Notes under the pieces: generated by a model
What the model was told of the DNA's origin: nothing
Seen by the model: only the letters and a program-made list of their open reading frames with translations
Databases searched by the model: none
Shown: positions 50,088 through 58,853 of the stretch, in pieces
Layout: the number at the start of each line of letters is the position of its first letter
How positions within the stretch are numbered: position 1 is the first letter of the stretch
Position numbers and translations under genes: made by a program
Source: Hyphomicrobium sp. 12-62-95
Lineage (GTDB): Bacteria > Pseudomonadota > Alphaproteobacteria > Rhizobiales > Hyphomicrobiaceae
Length of the DNA: 64,000 nucleotides
NCBI GenBank assembly: GCA_002279935.1
Contig: NCCZ01000002.1
Span: 310,001 to 374,000 of the forward strand
Direction: 5' to 3'

Positions 50088-52940
50088 TTAGAACTTGTAT
50101 TTGAAGCCGGTCCAGATGGTGCGGCCGAGGCCGGGCTTCATGCCGTCTTCGCGGTCCGAGATGTAGAACTCGTTGGTCAGGTTGTCGCCCGAGATGAAGA
50201 CGCTGGCGCCGGTGTTGCCGATGTCCATGTTGGCGCGTGCCGAGAGCAGCCATACGGAGGGCACTTCGCCATCTTCACCGGCTTCTTCGATTTCGCATTC
50301 GTAGGCCGTACCAGCTCCATTTTCTTCGCATTCGAACTCGCCGCCGAAGCCGAAGGGTGTATTGCCTTCGTCGGTGAAGAACGCGCCGCGGTAAGTTGCC
50401 GTGACGCTCGCGTCCCAGCGCCAGCCAGCCTTCTGCTCGACGCCCAAAGTAAACGCGGCGACATGCAGCGGAACTTCGGGGATGCGGTTGCCATCAAATA
50501 CATCTCCATTCGGAGCGGAGAGATCTTTGAATTCACCTCTCGTGTAAAGGTAGTTCGCTTCACCGTAGAAGTTCATCGAGCCGCCCGTGAAGGGCTGCGA
50601 GTTGAGGCGGCCGAAGAGTTCAACGCCGCTGATTTCGACTTCGTCGGCGCGGCCGAACGAGCGGTCCGACGTATCCGAGAATGAGGCACCGAACTGGTAG
50701 TCGCTCAGAAGCTGGTAGAAGCCGACCGCTTCGAGATCCAGCCCCTTGAAGGCGGTCGTGCGAAGGCCGAGGTTGAAGTTGTTGCCGATTTCATCGTCAA
50801 CGGGGAAGTCTTCGTTGCGAAGGACGCCCGTCGACATGCCACGGTGGTAGCCGCCAAAAACGGTCGTGCGGTTCAGGCCCGTGTAAGCGAACGAGACGCC
50901 CGGTAGAGCATGGAAATTGGAGAAGTCTTCGTTACGACGAGCCGGGTTCAAATCGATGCCGTCAACCGAAAGACACTCTTGATTGATAGGGTCGAACGGA
51001 TCGCAATCCGCGCCGTCGGCGCCGCCTGCTTCGCTTTCCTCGCGCGCGATTACCCGGTTGATTCGAGCGGCGCGGTACCACTCAAACCGAACACCCGGGA
51101 CAACATTGAAATCTTCTGCAACGGAAACGTTTGTCTGGATGAAGGCTGAAACTGCGTTTGAGTTGAGTTCGCGATTGAAAATCGTCGCTCCGGCCTCATC
51201 ACCTTCCTTGAGGACTTCACCTTCTGCACCGATGAAGTTGCGGTTGGTCATATCCTGGTATTCGTAGCGAACGCCCGCCTGAATTGTTTGGTTGAAGCCC
51301 ATAATTTTCTGATTGGCCCATTCCCCTCGCACCTCAGCGCCGACATGGCGGAAAGTGCGCAGGCGGCCGAACATTGAATTTTCGCCAAAAAACACTTCGC
51401 TTTCGCCCGTGACGGGATCTTCTGGGCCAAAAAACGCGCCTGCGCCAATGTTGCCGTCGGGCTCGGACTCAAACGTATTGAGCTGATATCGGTCGCGGCG
51501 GTGATAGCCGGCATAAACCCGCGACGTGATCGTGGTGTCGTCATCCAAGTAGACATTGTGTACAATCTGGCCGCGCCAGATGTCGCCGTTGTAATTGTTC
51601 AGTCCTGCCGCGCCAGCGTAACAGGTTTTGCAATGCTTCAGGTTTTTGAATTGTTGCTCAGCAAAGCCCGCGTTGGCGGCAGCGAACAATCCTTCGGCAA
51701 AATCTGCTGCATCGTCTTCGTCACCGTCTGCTGGCGTAAAGCCCGGGAGCACGCCCAAGTCTCGCTCACCTAAAAAGTTCTGCTCGTCGTAGTTATCGCG
51801 CTGGCGGGCGTATGAGGCTGACACGACAAGATCGGAACTGGAACCCTTAAAGCCGAGCGAGCCATAGAAGTCGTTAAACCGAAGTTGTTCGGTATCCCAA
51901 GCGCCCTGCACGTTGGCGCCGGTGTAGGACAGCACGAGGCCAACATTGTCGACCATCTGGCGGGTGTGGACGTGCCAGCGGTACGACATATCCGTCTGGT
52001 CTCCGCCGTCAATAACGTCGCCATCTTCGTTGATGAAGAAGCCGCGATCCGTATCGGTGAAGCCGATGGCTCCGCTGATGACCGTTTCAGCGGGACCGAA
52101 GGGCGAGAGGTTGCGGGCGTTGACGACGCCGAAGTTGTTGTTGGGTCCGTGGGCGATGACGGTGCCGCGCAGCACTTCGATGCTTTCGAAGCGGTCGACG
52201 GGGCCCCAGTAGTGGACGGACGGGTCGAGCCAAAGGGCCAAGTTGTTCGCGTGGCCGTCTTCCATCACGAGGACTTTGCGCGAGCGGCGGGCGGGCGAAC
52301 CGCGCACCGAGACGCCGCCGTGTTGGGCGTTCGCGTCGTCGTTGATGACCGTGACCCCGGGAACGCCGGTCAAAGCCTGATTGATGTTGCTCGGCTGTTT
52401 GGCGGCCAGTGCTTCCGGCGTCAGGTTCGTGGCAGCGCCTGCGAAGCCTTCGAGATTGGTCGGAACAAGCTGCGTCGGGTTCGACGGCGTCGTGGCCGAC
52501 TGAGCGGCGCGCGAGGCGGCACCGGTTGCGGCCGGCGAACCGTAAGGCGAATTCGGGAGAGTGGTCGCGGGGTCGGCCGGCGGGGGTGCCTCGGCGACCG
52601 GCGGCGGAACGGGATCGGGTTCGGGAGCGGGCTGCGGCGCGGGGGCGGCCTGCTGCTGGGGCTTCGGCTTGGGCTTCGGCTTAGCAGCCGCCGGCTTGGG
52701 CTTGGGTTGGGTCTGCTCCTGGATGACTTCGACTTCGGGAACGGTCTCGCCGCTTGCGGCTGGCGGCGTCTGGGCAGGGGGCGTCTGGGCGGGCGGCGTT
52801 TGGGCGGGCGGAGCCGTGGTTGTGTCAGCCGCCGGAGGCGTCGTCGTTTCCGCAGCGGGTGGCGCGTCCTGTGCGGTCGCGAACGACACCCCAGAAGCGG
52901 TCAGGCCACCCACTAACACGGCGCCCAATATTTTCTTCAT
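50088..52940 (-). CDS. TonB-dependent outer-membrane receptor with long Pro-rich N-terminus
   Basis: A 950-residue receptor. Signal peptide KKILGAVLVGGLTASGVSFATAQ; residues about 26-125 form a Pro/Ala/Lys-rich region with TPPAQ tandem repeats and a PKPKPAAAKPKPKPKP stretch reminiscent of TonB itself; the plug domain (QALTGVPGVTVINDD, GGVSVRGSPARRSRKVLVMEDGH, ESIEVLRGTVIAHGPNN) starts near 180; the barrel fills the remainder and ends in the aromatic GFKYKF. Predicted extracellular loops carry paired cysteines (LKHCKTCYAG; ADCDPFDPINQEC; FECEENGAGTAYEC) among many Asp/Glu. The substrate is unknown: iron-siderophore receptors share this fold, but no siderophore genes are near. Confidence 0.9.
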   Translation of the reverse strand: MKKILGAVLVGGLTASGVSFATAQDAPPAAETTTPPAADTTTAPPAQTPPAQTPPAQTPPAASGETVPEVEVIQEQTQPKPKPAAAKPKPKPKPQQQAAPAPQPAPEPDPVPPPVAEAPPPADPATTLPNSPYGSPAATGAASRAAQSATTPSNPTQLVPTNLEGFAGAATNLTPEALAAKQPSNINQALTGVPGVTVINDDANAQHGGVSVRGSPARRSRKVLVMEDGHANNLALWLDPSVHYWGPVDRFESIEVLRGTVIAHGPNNNFGVVNARNLSPFGPAETVISGAIGFTDTDRGFFINEDGDVIDGGDQTDMSYRWHVHTRQMVDNVGLVLSYTGANVQGAWDTEQLRFNDFYGSLGFKGSSSDLVVSASYARQRDNYDEQNFLGERDLGVLPGFTPADGDEDDAADFAEGLFAAANAGFAEQQFKNLKHCKTCYAGAAGLNNYNGDIWRGQIVHNVYLDDDTTITSRVYAGYHRRDRYQLNTFESEPDGNIGAGAFFGPEDPVTGESEVFFGENSMFGRLRTFRHVGAEVRGEWANQKIMGFNQTIQAGVRYEYQDMTNRNFIGAEGEVLKEGDEAGATIFNRELNSNAVSAFIQTNVSVAEDFNVVPGVRFEWYRAARINRVIAREESEAGGADGADCDPFDPINQECLSVDGIDLNPARRNEDFSNFHALPGVSFAYTGLNRTTVFGGYHRGMSTGVLRNEDFPVDDEIGNNFNLGLRTTAFKGLDLEAVGFYQLLSDYQFGASFSDTSDRSFGRADEVEISGVELFGRLNSQPFTGGSMNFYGEANYLYTRGEFKDLSAPNGDVFDGNRIPEVPLHVAAFTLGVEQKAGWRWDASVTATYRGAFFTDEGNTPFGFGGEFECEENGAGTAYECEIEEAGEDGEVPSVWLLSARANMDIGNTGASVFISGDNLTNEFYISDREDGMKPGLGRTIWTGFKYKF

Positions 52941-53309
52941 TTTTAGTCCCCCCTCGCATCAGCATGCGATTCTCATTCGTGCCACCAAATGGCCCCATCT
53001 TGGCCTACGTGCCGAATCAGGAGGCTGCAACAGGGATACATTCCTGTTTTCAGGGTTTTGTACTCATTCGATAGCGGCTGTGTCTGTGTTGCTACGGGAC
53101 TTTTTCCTGAATTTCTTCATGTGCTTGCTTGGTTCTTGTTCGACTGGGGATTATTCCTGCCGATTGTTCCTTGTCCTTGTCGGGAATGCTCTCGTCAGGC
53201 GGCAGATGATCGACGTTTTAGTGCGCATCGGGGTGTGGCTTGACTTCGCGGGCCTCTGGGCTCACACCGCGCCCGGAAAACCTTGTTTAGCTGCGGGAGG
53301 TTACGCCTC
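52941..53309. other. Divergent intergenic region of the TonB-dependent receptor
   Basis: A 369-base gap between the receptor (minus) and the agmatine deiminase gene (plus). It is AT-richer than its neighbours, as expected of promoters. Read on the minus strand, TGAGAATCGCATGCT (about 52961-52975) resembles one half of a Fur-type site but the second half matches poorly, so it is not called. GGGAGG at 53295-53300 is the ribosome-binding site of aguA. No RNA gene was recognised. Confidence 0.4.
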
Positions 53310-54335
53310 ATGACGCTCACGTCAGACGATACCGCCATCACCGTTCCTGCCGAGTGGGCGCCGCAGGAGGCGATCTGGACGGCGTGGCCGGCCGATCCGG
53401 ACGAATGGAACGGCGATCTGGAGGCTCCGCGGCGGGACATCACCGGGCTCATTCGGGTGCTGGCCGAGCATGGCAACCGCGTGCGGCTTCTGGTGAACGG
53501 CAGCGAGGCCGAAGCCAGCGCGACGACGGCCGTGGGCAGCTTTGCCGAGATCATTCCGGCGCTATATGGGGATATTTGGCTGCGCGATACGGGCCCGATC
53601 TTCGCGCATGCGGGCAAAGACTTGTTGGCGCTGCGGTTCAAGACCAACAGCTGGGGCGGGAAGTATCAGCTGCCCGACGATGTGACCGTTGGCGACGATG
53701 TGGCGCGACTGGCGCGGGCCAAGGTGCAGCGGTTCGATTTCGTGCTGGAAGGCGGGGCGGTGGATCAGGACGGCGAGGGGACGATCCTGACCACTCGGCA
53801 GACGCTGCTCAATCCCAACCGCAACGGGTGGACGAAGGAGCAGGCGGAAGATGCGCTGCGCGCGGCGTTCCACGCCAAATCCATCGTGTGGATCGACGAG
53901 GGATTAAAGAACGATCACACGGACGGGCACATCGACAACATCGCGCGGTTTGTGGCGCCGGGGATCGTCGTGTGCCAGGCGGCAAGCGGGCCGGACGATC
54001 CCAATGCGGAGACGCTGGATGCGATTGCAGCGACGCTTGCCAAGGCGACGGACGGGCACGGCCGCAAGCTGACGGTTGTGCGCATTCCGGGCGTCGGGCT
54101 TTACCACAATGCGCTTGGCGAGGTGTCGCCGGCTTCGCATATGAACTTCATCATCGCTAACGGTGTTGTCGTGGTTCCGGTGTATGGAACTGCGAGCGAA
54201 GTGGCCGCACTCGATGCACTGCGGGCGGTGTTTCCCGGCCGCGCGGTTGTTGGCGTGCCGTCGAAGGGCCTGCTCGGCTGCGGCATGGCGGGCGGGGGAT
54301 CATTTCACTGCATCACGCAGCAGCAGCCTCTCTAA
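53310..54335 (+). CDS. aguA: Agmatine deiminase
   Basis: A 341-residue enzyme converting agmatine to N-carbamoylputrescine. Motifs of the guanidino-modifying family: N-terminal PAEWAPQEAIWTAWP, the LRDTGPIFA and EGGAVDQDGEGTILTT segments, KNDHTDGHIDNIARF with catalytic His and Asp, and the C-terminal nucleophile region GGGSFHCITQQQP (Cys334). The start ATG 53310 has GGGAGG nine bases upstream. The next gene, aguB, follows after 12 bases and uses the product, so this is a two-gene putrescine operon. Confidence 0.95.
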   Translation: MTLTSDDTAITVPAEWAPQEAIWTAWPADPDEWNGDLEAPRRDITGLIRVLAEHGNRVRLLVNGSEAEASATTAVGSFAEIIPALYGDIWLRDTGPIFAHAGKDLLALRFKTNSWGGKYQLPDDVTVGDDVARLARAKVQRFDFVLEGGAVDQDGEGTILTTRQTLLNPNRNGWTKEQAEDALRAAFHAKSIVWIDEGLKNDHTDGHIDNIARFVAPGIVVCQAASGPDDPNAETLDAIAATLAKATDGHGRKLTVVRIPGVGLYHNALGEVSPASHMNFIIANGVVVVPVYGTASEVAALDALRAVFPGRAVVGVPSKGLLGCGMAGGGSFHCITQQQPL

Positions 54336-54347
54336 GGAACGCGCTCC

Positions 54348-55211
54348 ATGGCAAAGCCTCGCTCGATCACGGTTGCGGGTATCCAGACGCACTACGGGCA
54401 TGACATGGCGGACAACTTCCGGCGGACGGAGGCGTTCATCCGCGAGGCCGCGCGCAAAGGCGCGCAGGTGATCCTGCCGTCGGAATTGTTTCAGGGCATT
54501 TACTTTTGCACCAAGCAGGATCCCAAGTGGTTCGAGACGGCTTACCCGGCGCTGGAACATCCATGCGTGATTGCGATGCAAAAGCTGGCGCGCGAATTGG
54601 GAGTCGTCATTCCGGTGTCGATTTTCGAGAAGGACGGGCCTCGGTATTACAACAGCATGGTGATGGTGGACGCCGACGGGACGGCGCTCGGCGTCTATCG
54701 CAAGAGCCACATCCCGGACGGGCCGGGCTACATGGAGAAGTATTACTTCCGGCCGGGTGACACGGGCTTCAAAGTTTGGAAGACGAAGGCCGGAAACATC
54801 GGCGTCGGCATCTGCTGGGACCAGTGGTATCCGGAGACCGCGCGGGCGATGGCGCTGATGGGTGCGGAGATCTTGTTCTATCCGACGGCGATTGGTTCGG
54901 AGCCCTATGACGACGCGCTGGATACGCACTTACAGTGGCAGCGCGCGATGCAGGGTCACGCCGTTTCGAATGCGATTCCCATTGTGGCGGCAAACCGCAT
55001 CGGGCTCGAAGACAACGACGGCGTGAAGCAGAAGTTCTATGGTCACTCGTTCATCGCGGACCATCGGGGTGAACTTGTCGAGAGCTATGGCGCGACGGAT
55101 GAAGGCGTGCTGGTGCACACATTCGATCTCGATCTGATTGCGAGCTACCGCGCCGACTGGGGATTTTTTCGCGACCGGCGCACGGATCTTTACGAGAAGA
55201 GCATCATCTAA
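54348..55211 (+). CDS. aguB: N-carbamoylputrescine amidase
   Basis: A 287-residue nitrilase-superfamily amidase that releases putrescine from N-carbamoylputrescine. The catalytic triad is visible: Glu46 (ILPSELFQG), Lys119 (VYRKSHIPDG) and Cys156 (VGICWDQWYPE). The GPGYMEKYYFRPGD loop is typical of this branch. Length matches the family (about 290). With aguA it completes the agmatine-to-putrescine route; arginine decarboxylase is not in the window. Confidence 0.95.
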   Translation: MAKPRSITVAGIQTHYGHDMADNFRRTEAFIREAARKGAQVILPSELFQGIYFCTKQDPKWFETAYPALEHPCVIAMQKLARELGVVIPVSIFEKDGPRYYNSMVMVDADGTALGVYRKSHIPDGPGYMEKYYFRPGDTGFKVWKTKAGNIGVGICWDQWYPETARAMALMGAEILFYPTAIGSEPYDDALDTHLQWQRAMQGHAVSNAIPIVAANRIGLEDNDGVKQKFYGHSFIADHRGELVESYGATDEGVLVHTFDLDLIASYRADWGFFRDRRTDLYEKSII

Positions 55212-55314
55212 TCTTCATGGCGCCAGAGTGAGCGCACGGGCGGATGAAAGCCGGATTCGCCTGAATTGGGCGGTTATGGGCTGTTAGACATTGTGTACAA
55301 CGGGGTCGTGGCGT

Positions 55315-55333
55315 GTTATACGGTTTGTATAAC
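55315..55333. promoter_or_regulatory. Palindromic operator in front of the toxin-antitoxin pair
   Basis: GTTATAC-GGTTT-GTATAAC is a perfect 7-bp-arm inverted repeat with a 5-base centre, 22 bases before the antitoxin start. A nearby upstream TTGTGTACAA (55291-55300) is itself partly palindromic and could serve as -35 region, with the operator overlapping the -10. Such overlap is expected if the antitoxin represses its own promoter. Confidence 0.6.
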
Positions 55334-55354
55334 GCAAGCAGAGGATGGTCCGCC

Positions 55355-55576
55355 ATGCGCCTTCAGATCAAGAAAATCGGCAACTCCACCGGGTTAATCC
55401 TGCCGAAGGAACTTCTGCAGCGGCTCGGGCTGGAACAGGGAGATGAGGTGATCGTGTCCCAGGAGCCGGATGGATTCAAAATTTCGCCCTATGCCGAAGA
55501 TGATGACGAGACCATGCGCATCGCGCGCAAGGTCATGAAGCAGTATGCCGGGACGCTGCGGGCGCTCGCCAAATGA
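55355..55576 (+). CDS. AbrB/MazE-type antitoxin
   Basis: A 73-residue protein with a swapped-hairpin AbrB domain: MRLQIKKIGNSTGLILPKELLQRLGLEQGDEVIVSQE, where K-x-G-N-S-x-G-x-x-L-P is the family hallmark. The C-terminal tail (DDDETMRIARKVMKQYAGTLRALA) is the usual toxin-binding region. ATG 55355 is preferred to a start at 55313 because the DNA-binding domain begins there and the 42-base extension covers the operator palindrome. Its stop overlaps the toxin start. Confidence 0.9.
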   Translation: MRLQIKKIGNSTGLILPKELLQRLGLEQGDEVIVSQEPDGFKISPYAEDDDETMRIARKVMKQYAGTLRALAK

Positions 55577-56070
55577 GTGAGCCGCGCTGGATCACGACTC
55601 AGCAGGCCCTGAACATGCATGCCGAGCAGTTGGCGATCTTCGGCGGGCCAGCCGGATTGCGGGATGAGGGCATGCTGGAGTCAGCGCTCGGGCGACCACA
55701 GAACAAGTGGGCGTATGGCGAGACGGACCTAGCCGTGCTCGCGGCGGCGTATGCCTACGGGCTAGCGCGCAATCATCCGTTTGTTGACGGCAACAAGCGC
55801 GCAGCGTTCATGTGCATGATGGTGTTCTTGCGCAAGAACGGCGTTGAGTTCTCACCCGACGGGTCGCAGGCGACGATCGCGATGGTGAACCTTGCCTCCG
55901 GCGAAATCGACGAGGAGGGGCTGGCGCGGTGGATCCGGGATAACTGGCCGGTTGAGGCGAAAACGACTGCTGCCGCAAAGGCGAAGCCGAAAGCGGTCAA
56001 GCGTGCGGCGAAACGGGTCATGAAAACAGCGAGGAAGCTGTCCCCGTCAGCGCCGAAAAAGCGTCGTTGA
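55573..56070 (+). CDS. Doc-type (Fic/DOC family) toxin with basic C-terminal tail
   Basis: A 165-residue protein. The Fic/Doc motif is NHPFVDGNKRAAF (His68, Asp72, Gly73, Asn74, Lys75, Arg76), which in Doc phosphorylates EF-Tu. Phage P1 Doc is 126 residues; the extra 40 here are an Ala/Lys/Arg-rich tail (AAAKAKPKAVKRAAKR onward), resembling DNA/RNA-binding histone-like tails. The start overlaps the antitoxin stop (ATGA, 55573-55576). In phage P1 Doc pairs with Phd; here it is paired with a MazE-like antitoxin. Confidence 0.88.
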   Translation: MSEPRWITTQQALNMHAEQLAIFGGPAGLRDEGMLESALGRPQNKWAYGETDLAVLAAAYAYGLARNHPFVDGNKRAAFMCMMVFLRKNGVEFSPDGSQATIAMVNLASGEIDEEGLARWIRDNWPVEAKTTAAAKAKPKAVKRAAKRVMKTARKLSPSAPKKRR

Positions 56071-56287
56071 TTGAGCCGGTTACGGCATAAGCGAACGCCC
56101 GCAGGCGGCCCACGTCAATCCGGGATAACAGCCCATGCCCCCCTTTGGCCCTGGACGTGCCCAGGAATGCCCGCATTCAAAAGTTACCAAGCCTTAAGGG
56201 TTCTTCGTTAACCCTTCCGCAAAGACTTGTCGCTTTGGCGCGGGCGTTCGCCCGGCGCCATAAATATCGATCCATCGGAACCGTTAT

Positions 56288-57814
56288 TTGACGGTTGGGG
56301 ACATCGGGGGCTTGAAGCGGTTGGGCGTGCAGCCGGCCAGTTTGCAAACCGTTTTCGGGCTTGCGGTGATCCTCGCCGTGGGAGCGATGGCGGGTGCGAC
56401 GGTCAATGCCTCGGGTGAGGCGCGCACGATTTGGATGTATCACATCCACACCAAGGAGACGATTTCCATCCTGTACAAGAAGGATGGGCGGTACATTCCC
56501 GAGGCGCTGAAAAAGCTCAACTGGTTCCTGCGCGACTGGCGGCAGAGCGAAGCCACCGAAATGGACCCGAAGACGATCGACATCGTCTGGGAAATGCACA
56601 ACGAACTGGGCTCACAACAACCCGTGCACATCATCTCCGGCTATCGCTCGCGCGGCACGAACAACATGTTGCGCAAGACGCGCGGCGGGCAGGCGAGCCA
56701 GAGCCAGCACATTACCGGCAAGGCGATCGATATTCATTTTCCCGACGTGCCGATCCGGCGGCTGCGCTATTCGGCGATGATCCGCGAGCGCGGCGGCGTC
56801 GGCTACTATCCCACATCGGCGCTGCCATTCGTGCATGTGGATACCGCGCGCGTACGCTCATGGCCGCGCATGACGCACGACGAATTGGCGATGCTGTTTC
56901 CGAAGGGCTATTCGAAACATCTCTCGGCCGAGGGCCGGTCGCTGGAACCCGGCGATGCCTCCGTGGCGCGGCGCAGGCAGCCGCAGCTGGCGCAGCAGGT
57001 GGCGCAGTTTTTCGATATCCGCTCCAATCCAAGCAAGGGCGTGCTCGTTGCGGCGGCGGGAGAGGCAGCGTTGCCGGTGCCGCCGATGCCGAAACCGGCC
57101 GTGCGGCCGGAGAAGAAGCCGCAGCCGTCGACGGTGGTTGCCGCCTTATCGCCTTCGCCGTTGCCGCGTCCGGCGCCACGGCCTGAACCCGTGCGCGAGC
57201 CCGCGCCCAAGCTGGTGCGCGCGCCGCAGATCGTGGAGCGGTCCTCTATCTTCACGCCCGGCCCCACGGCGCAGGAGCGGGCGAAGCTCAACGATCTCGT
57301 CAGACTCGCGGCGCTCGATCCGGCCGCTGCGCCGAATGCCATTATTCCGCCCGCCCCGGCTCCTGCGGCGCGGCCAGCGCTGCCAGCATCGGGTGAGGCG
57401 GGTGCGCGCCTGCCCGCGCCCGTGGTTGCGGCGCTGGAAGAGGACGCGGGCCTCAGCGCGCAGCCGACGTCGTTTGTCGCCGCGCCCGCGTTCGACGACG
57501 ATCATCCGGAGGAACTGGCCTACGCCCCGTTCCCGATCCTACCATTTTTGACAGAAACCGCTTCGGCCGACGATCCGGCGCTCGCCCGCATGGTGCATCC
57601 GAACGTGGCGCGCACATTCGACATGATCGACGACGAGGGGCGCATTCTGCCGATGAAGCTGCGTCCCGGCGAGCAGATGGCACAGCTGTTGTTCGCGAAA
57701 GAATTCCGCGGACAGGCGGTCGACCTATCCGCCATCGAAGATGCCTATGCGAAGGCGGCAGAGGCAGCGCCGCAGGGGCTGGCGGAGCGCAAGGTCAAGA
57801 CGTCTCCGCGCTGA
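56288..57814 (+). CDS. DUF882 (YcbK-like, M15 superfamily) peptidase with long Pro-rich C-terminus
   Basis: A 508-residue protein. After an N-terminal hydrophobic segment (FGLAVILAVGAMAGATVNA), the DUF882 domain occupies about 45-215: SGYRSRGTNNML, then QSQHITGKAIDIHF (His141, Asp148) and FVHVDTARV (His183), the zinc-ligand pattern of M15 carboxypeptidases. It probably trims peptidoglycan peptides in the periplasm. The C-terminal 290 residues are Pro/Ala-rich and poorly conserved. The TTG at 56288 has GGAA eight bases upstream; TTG 56312 is an alternative. Its last 20 bases overlap the convergent oxyR gene. Confidence 0.85.
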   Translation: MTVGDIGGLKRLGVQPASLQTVFGLAVILAVGAMAGATVNASGEARTIWMYHIHTKETISILYKKDGRYIPEALKKLNWFLRDWRQSEATEMDPKTIDIVWEMHNELGSQQPVHIISGYRSRGTNNMLRKTRGGQASQSQHITGKAIDIHFPDVPIRRLRYSAMIRERGGVGYYPTSALPFVHVDTARVRSWPRMTHDELAMLFPKGYSKHLSAEGRSLEPGDASVARRRQPQLAQQVAQFFDIRSNPSKGVLVAAAGEAALPVPPMPKPAVRPEKKPQPSTVVAALSPSPLPRPAPRPEPVREPAPKLVRAPQIVERSSIFTPGPTAQERAKLNDLVRLAALDPAAAPNAIIPPAPAPAARPALPASGEAGARLPAPVVAALEEDAGLSAQPTSFVAAPAFDDDHPEELAYAPFPILPFLTETASADDPALARMVHPNVARTFDMIDDEGRILPMKLRPGEQMAQLLFAKEFRGQAVDLSAIEDAYAKAAEAAPQGLAERKVKTSPR

Positions 57815-58763
57815 GATCGTGACCGGCTTTCTTGTTGCTGTCGTGGAGCGCGCGCGCCTTGGCGAGCGGGCCCTTCTGCCAGGCTTCGACGGCTAAGCGG
57901 CCCAATTCGCGGAAATCATCCTTGCGCGGCGAGGTATTGCGCCAGGCAAGGCCGACGGTGCGGGTGGGCTCGGGATCGGCAAAGCGGATGACGGTGAGGT
58001 CGCGGCCGCGTTCTTCCATCGCGAGGCTCAACTCGGGCAGCAGCGTGATGCCGAAACCGGCGGAGACCATTTCGACTATGGTGCCGAGGCTGGACGCACC
58101 GAATGTGTTGACCGCATCGACCTGCTTCAAGCTGCAATAGGTGAGCGCCTGATCGCGCAGGCAGTGGCCTTCTTCGAGCAGCAGAAGCTTTTCGCCTTCG
58201 ATCATGTCCTTGGTCGCGCGCAGGCGGCCGGACTGCTTGCGCTGTTTGGGCAGAGCGAGAAGGAAGGGATCGTCGAAGAGCTTATGTTCCTCGATATCGG
58301 CGTGCTTGATCGGCAGCGCCAGGAGCAACACGTCGAGTTTGCCTTCGAGCAGTTCCTCGACGAGGTGGGACGTTTGCGTTTCGCGAACGTGCAATTCGAG
58401 ATCGGGATAGGTGTCGCGCAGCAGCGGCAAGAGCGGCGGCAGCAGATAGGGCGCAATCGACGGGATGATGCCGAAGCGCAGCGAGCCGGTCAGCACGCGG
58501 TTGGAATGGTGGGCGAAAGAGACCAGTTCGCGGACATCGCCGAGGATGCGGCCAACGCGGGTGGCGATTTCCTCGCCCTTGGGCGTCAGGCGGACGCCGT
58601 TGCGCGTGCGCTCTACGAGGGTGAGGCCGAGGGTCTGTTCCAGTTCGTTGATCTGCATAGAGAGTGCCGGCTGCGTCACGGCGCACGCTTCAGCCGCGCG
58701 GCCGAAGTGCAGCTCGCGGGACAGCGCATCGAAGTAGCGCAACTGCTTGAACGTGACGGACAA
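57795..58763 (-). CDS. oxyR: Hydrogen peroxide sensor OxyR (LysR family)
   Basis: A 322-residue LysR-type regulator. The N-terminal winged HTH (FKQLRYFDALSRELHFGRAA, VTQPALSMQINELEQTLGLTLVERT) is followed by the effector domain. The redox pair is conserved: EEGHCLRDQALTYC puts Cys201 and Cys210 nine residues apart, as in E. coli OxyR (Cys199/Cys208). Oxidation forms a disulfide that switches on peroxide defence genes. The start is TTG (58763); a TGA lies two codons upstream in frame, so no longer form is possible. No catalase or peroxidase gene is adjacent. Confidence 0.95.
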   Translation of the reverse strand: MSVTFKQLRYFDALSRELHFGRAAEACAVTQPALSMQINELEQTLGLTLVERTRNGVRLTPKGEEIATRVGRILGDVRELVSFAHHSNRVLTGSLRFGIIPSIAPYLLPPLLPLLRDTYPDLELHVRETQTSHLVEELLEGKLDVLLLALPIKHADIEEHKLFDDPFLLALPKQRKQSGRLRATKDMIEGEKLLLLEEGHCLRDQALTYCSLKQVDAVNTFGASSLGTIVEMVSAGFGITLLPELSLAMEERGRDLTVIRFADPEPTRTVGLAWRNTSPRKDDFRELGRLAVEAWQKGPLAKARALHDSNKKAGHDLSAETS

Positions 58764-58853
58764 GGATCAGGTTCTCTTATGCCAGAGCCAACAAATAACG
58801 ATTAGTTCTGATCCAGGGGGAAGTCTATTCTCATTCTTGTGATTGTCATTTCT

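Noticed and set aside
52961..52975. Fur box upstream of the TonB-dependent receptor
   Set aside because: One half (TGAGAAT) resembles the consensus, the other half matches poorly; not enough to call.
56194..56211. CtrA site upstream of the DUF882 gene
   Set aside because: Two TTAA sequences are present but ten bases apart rather than seven; they are part of an AAGGGTT/AACCCTT inverted repeat.
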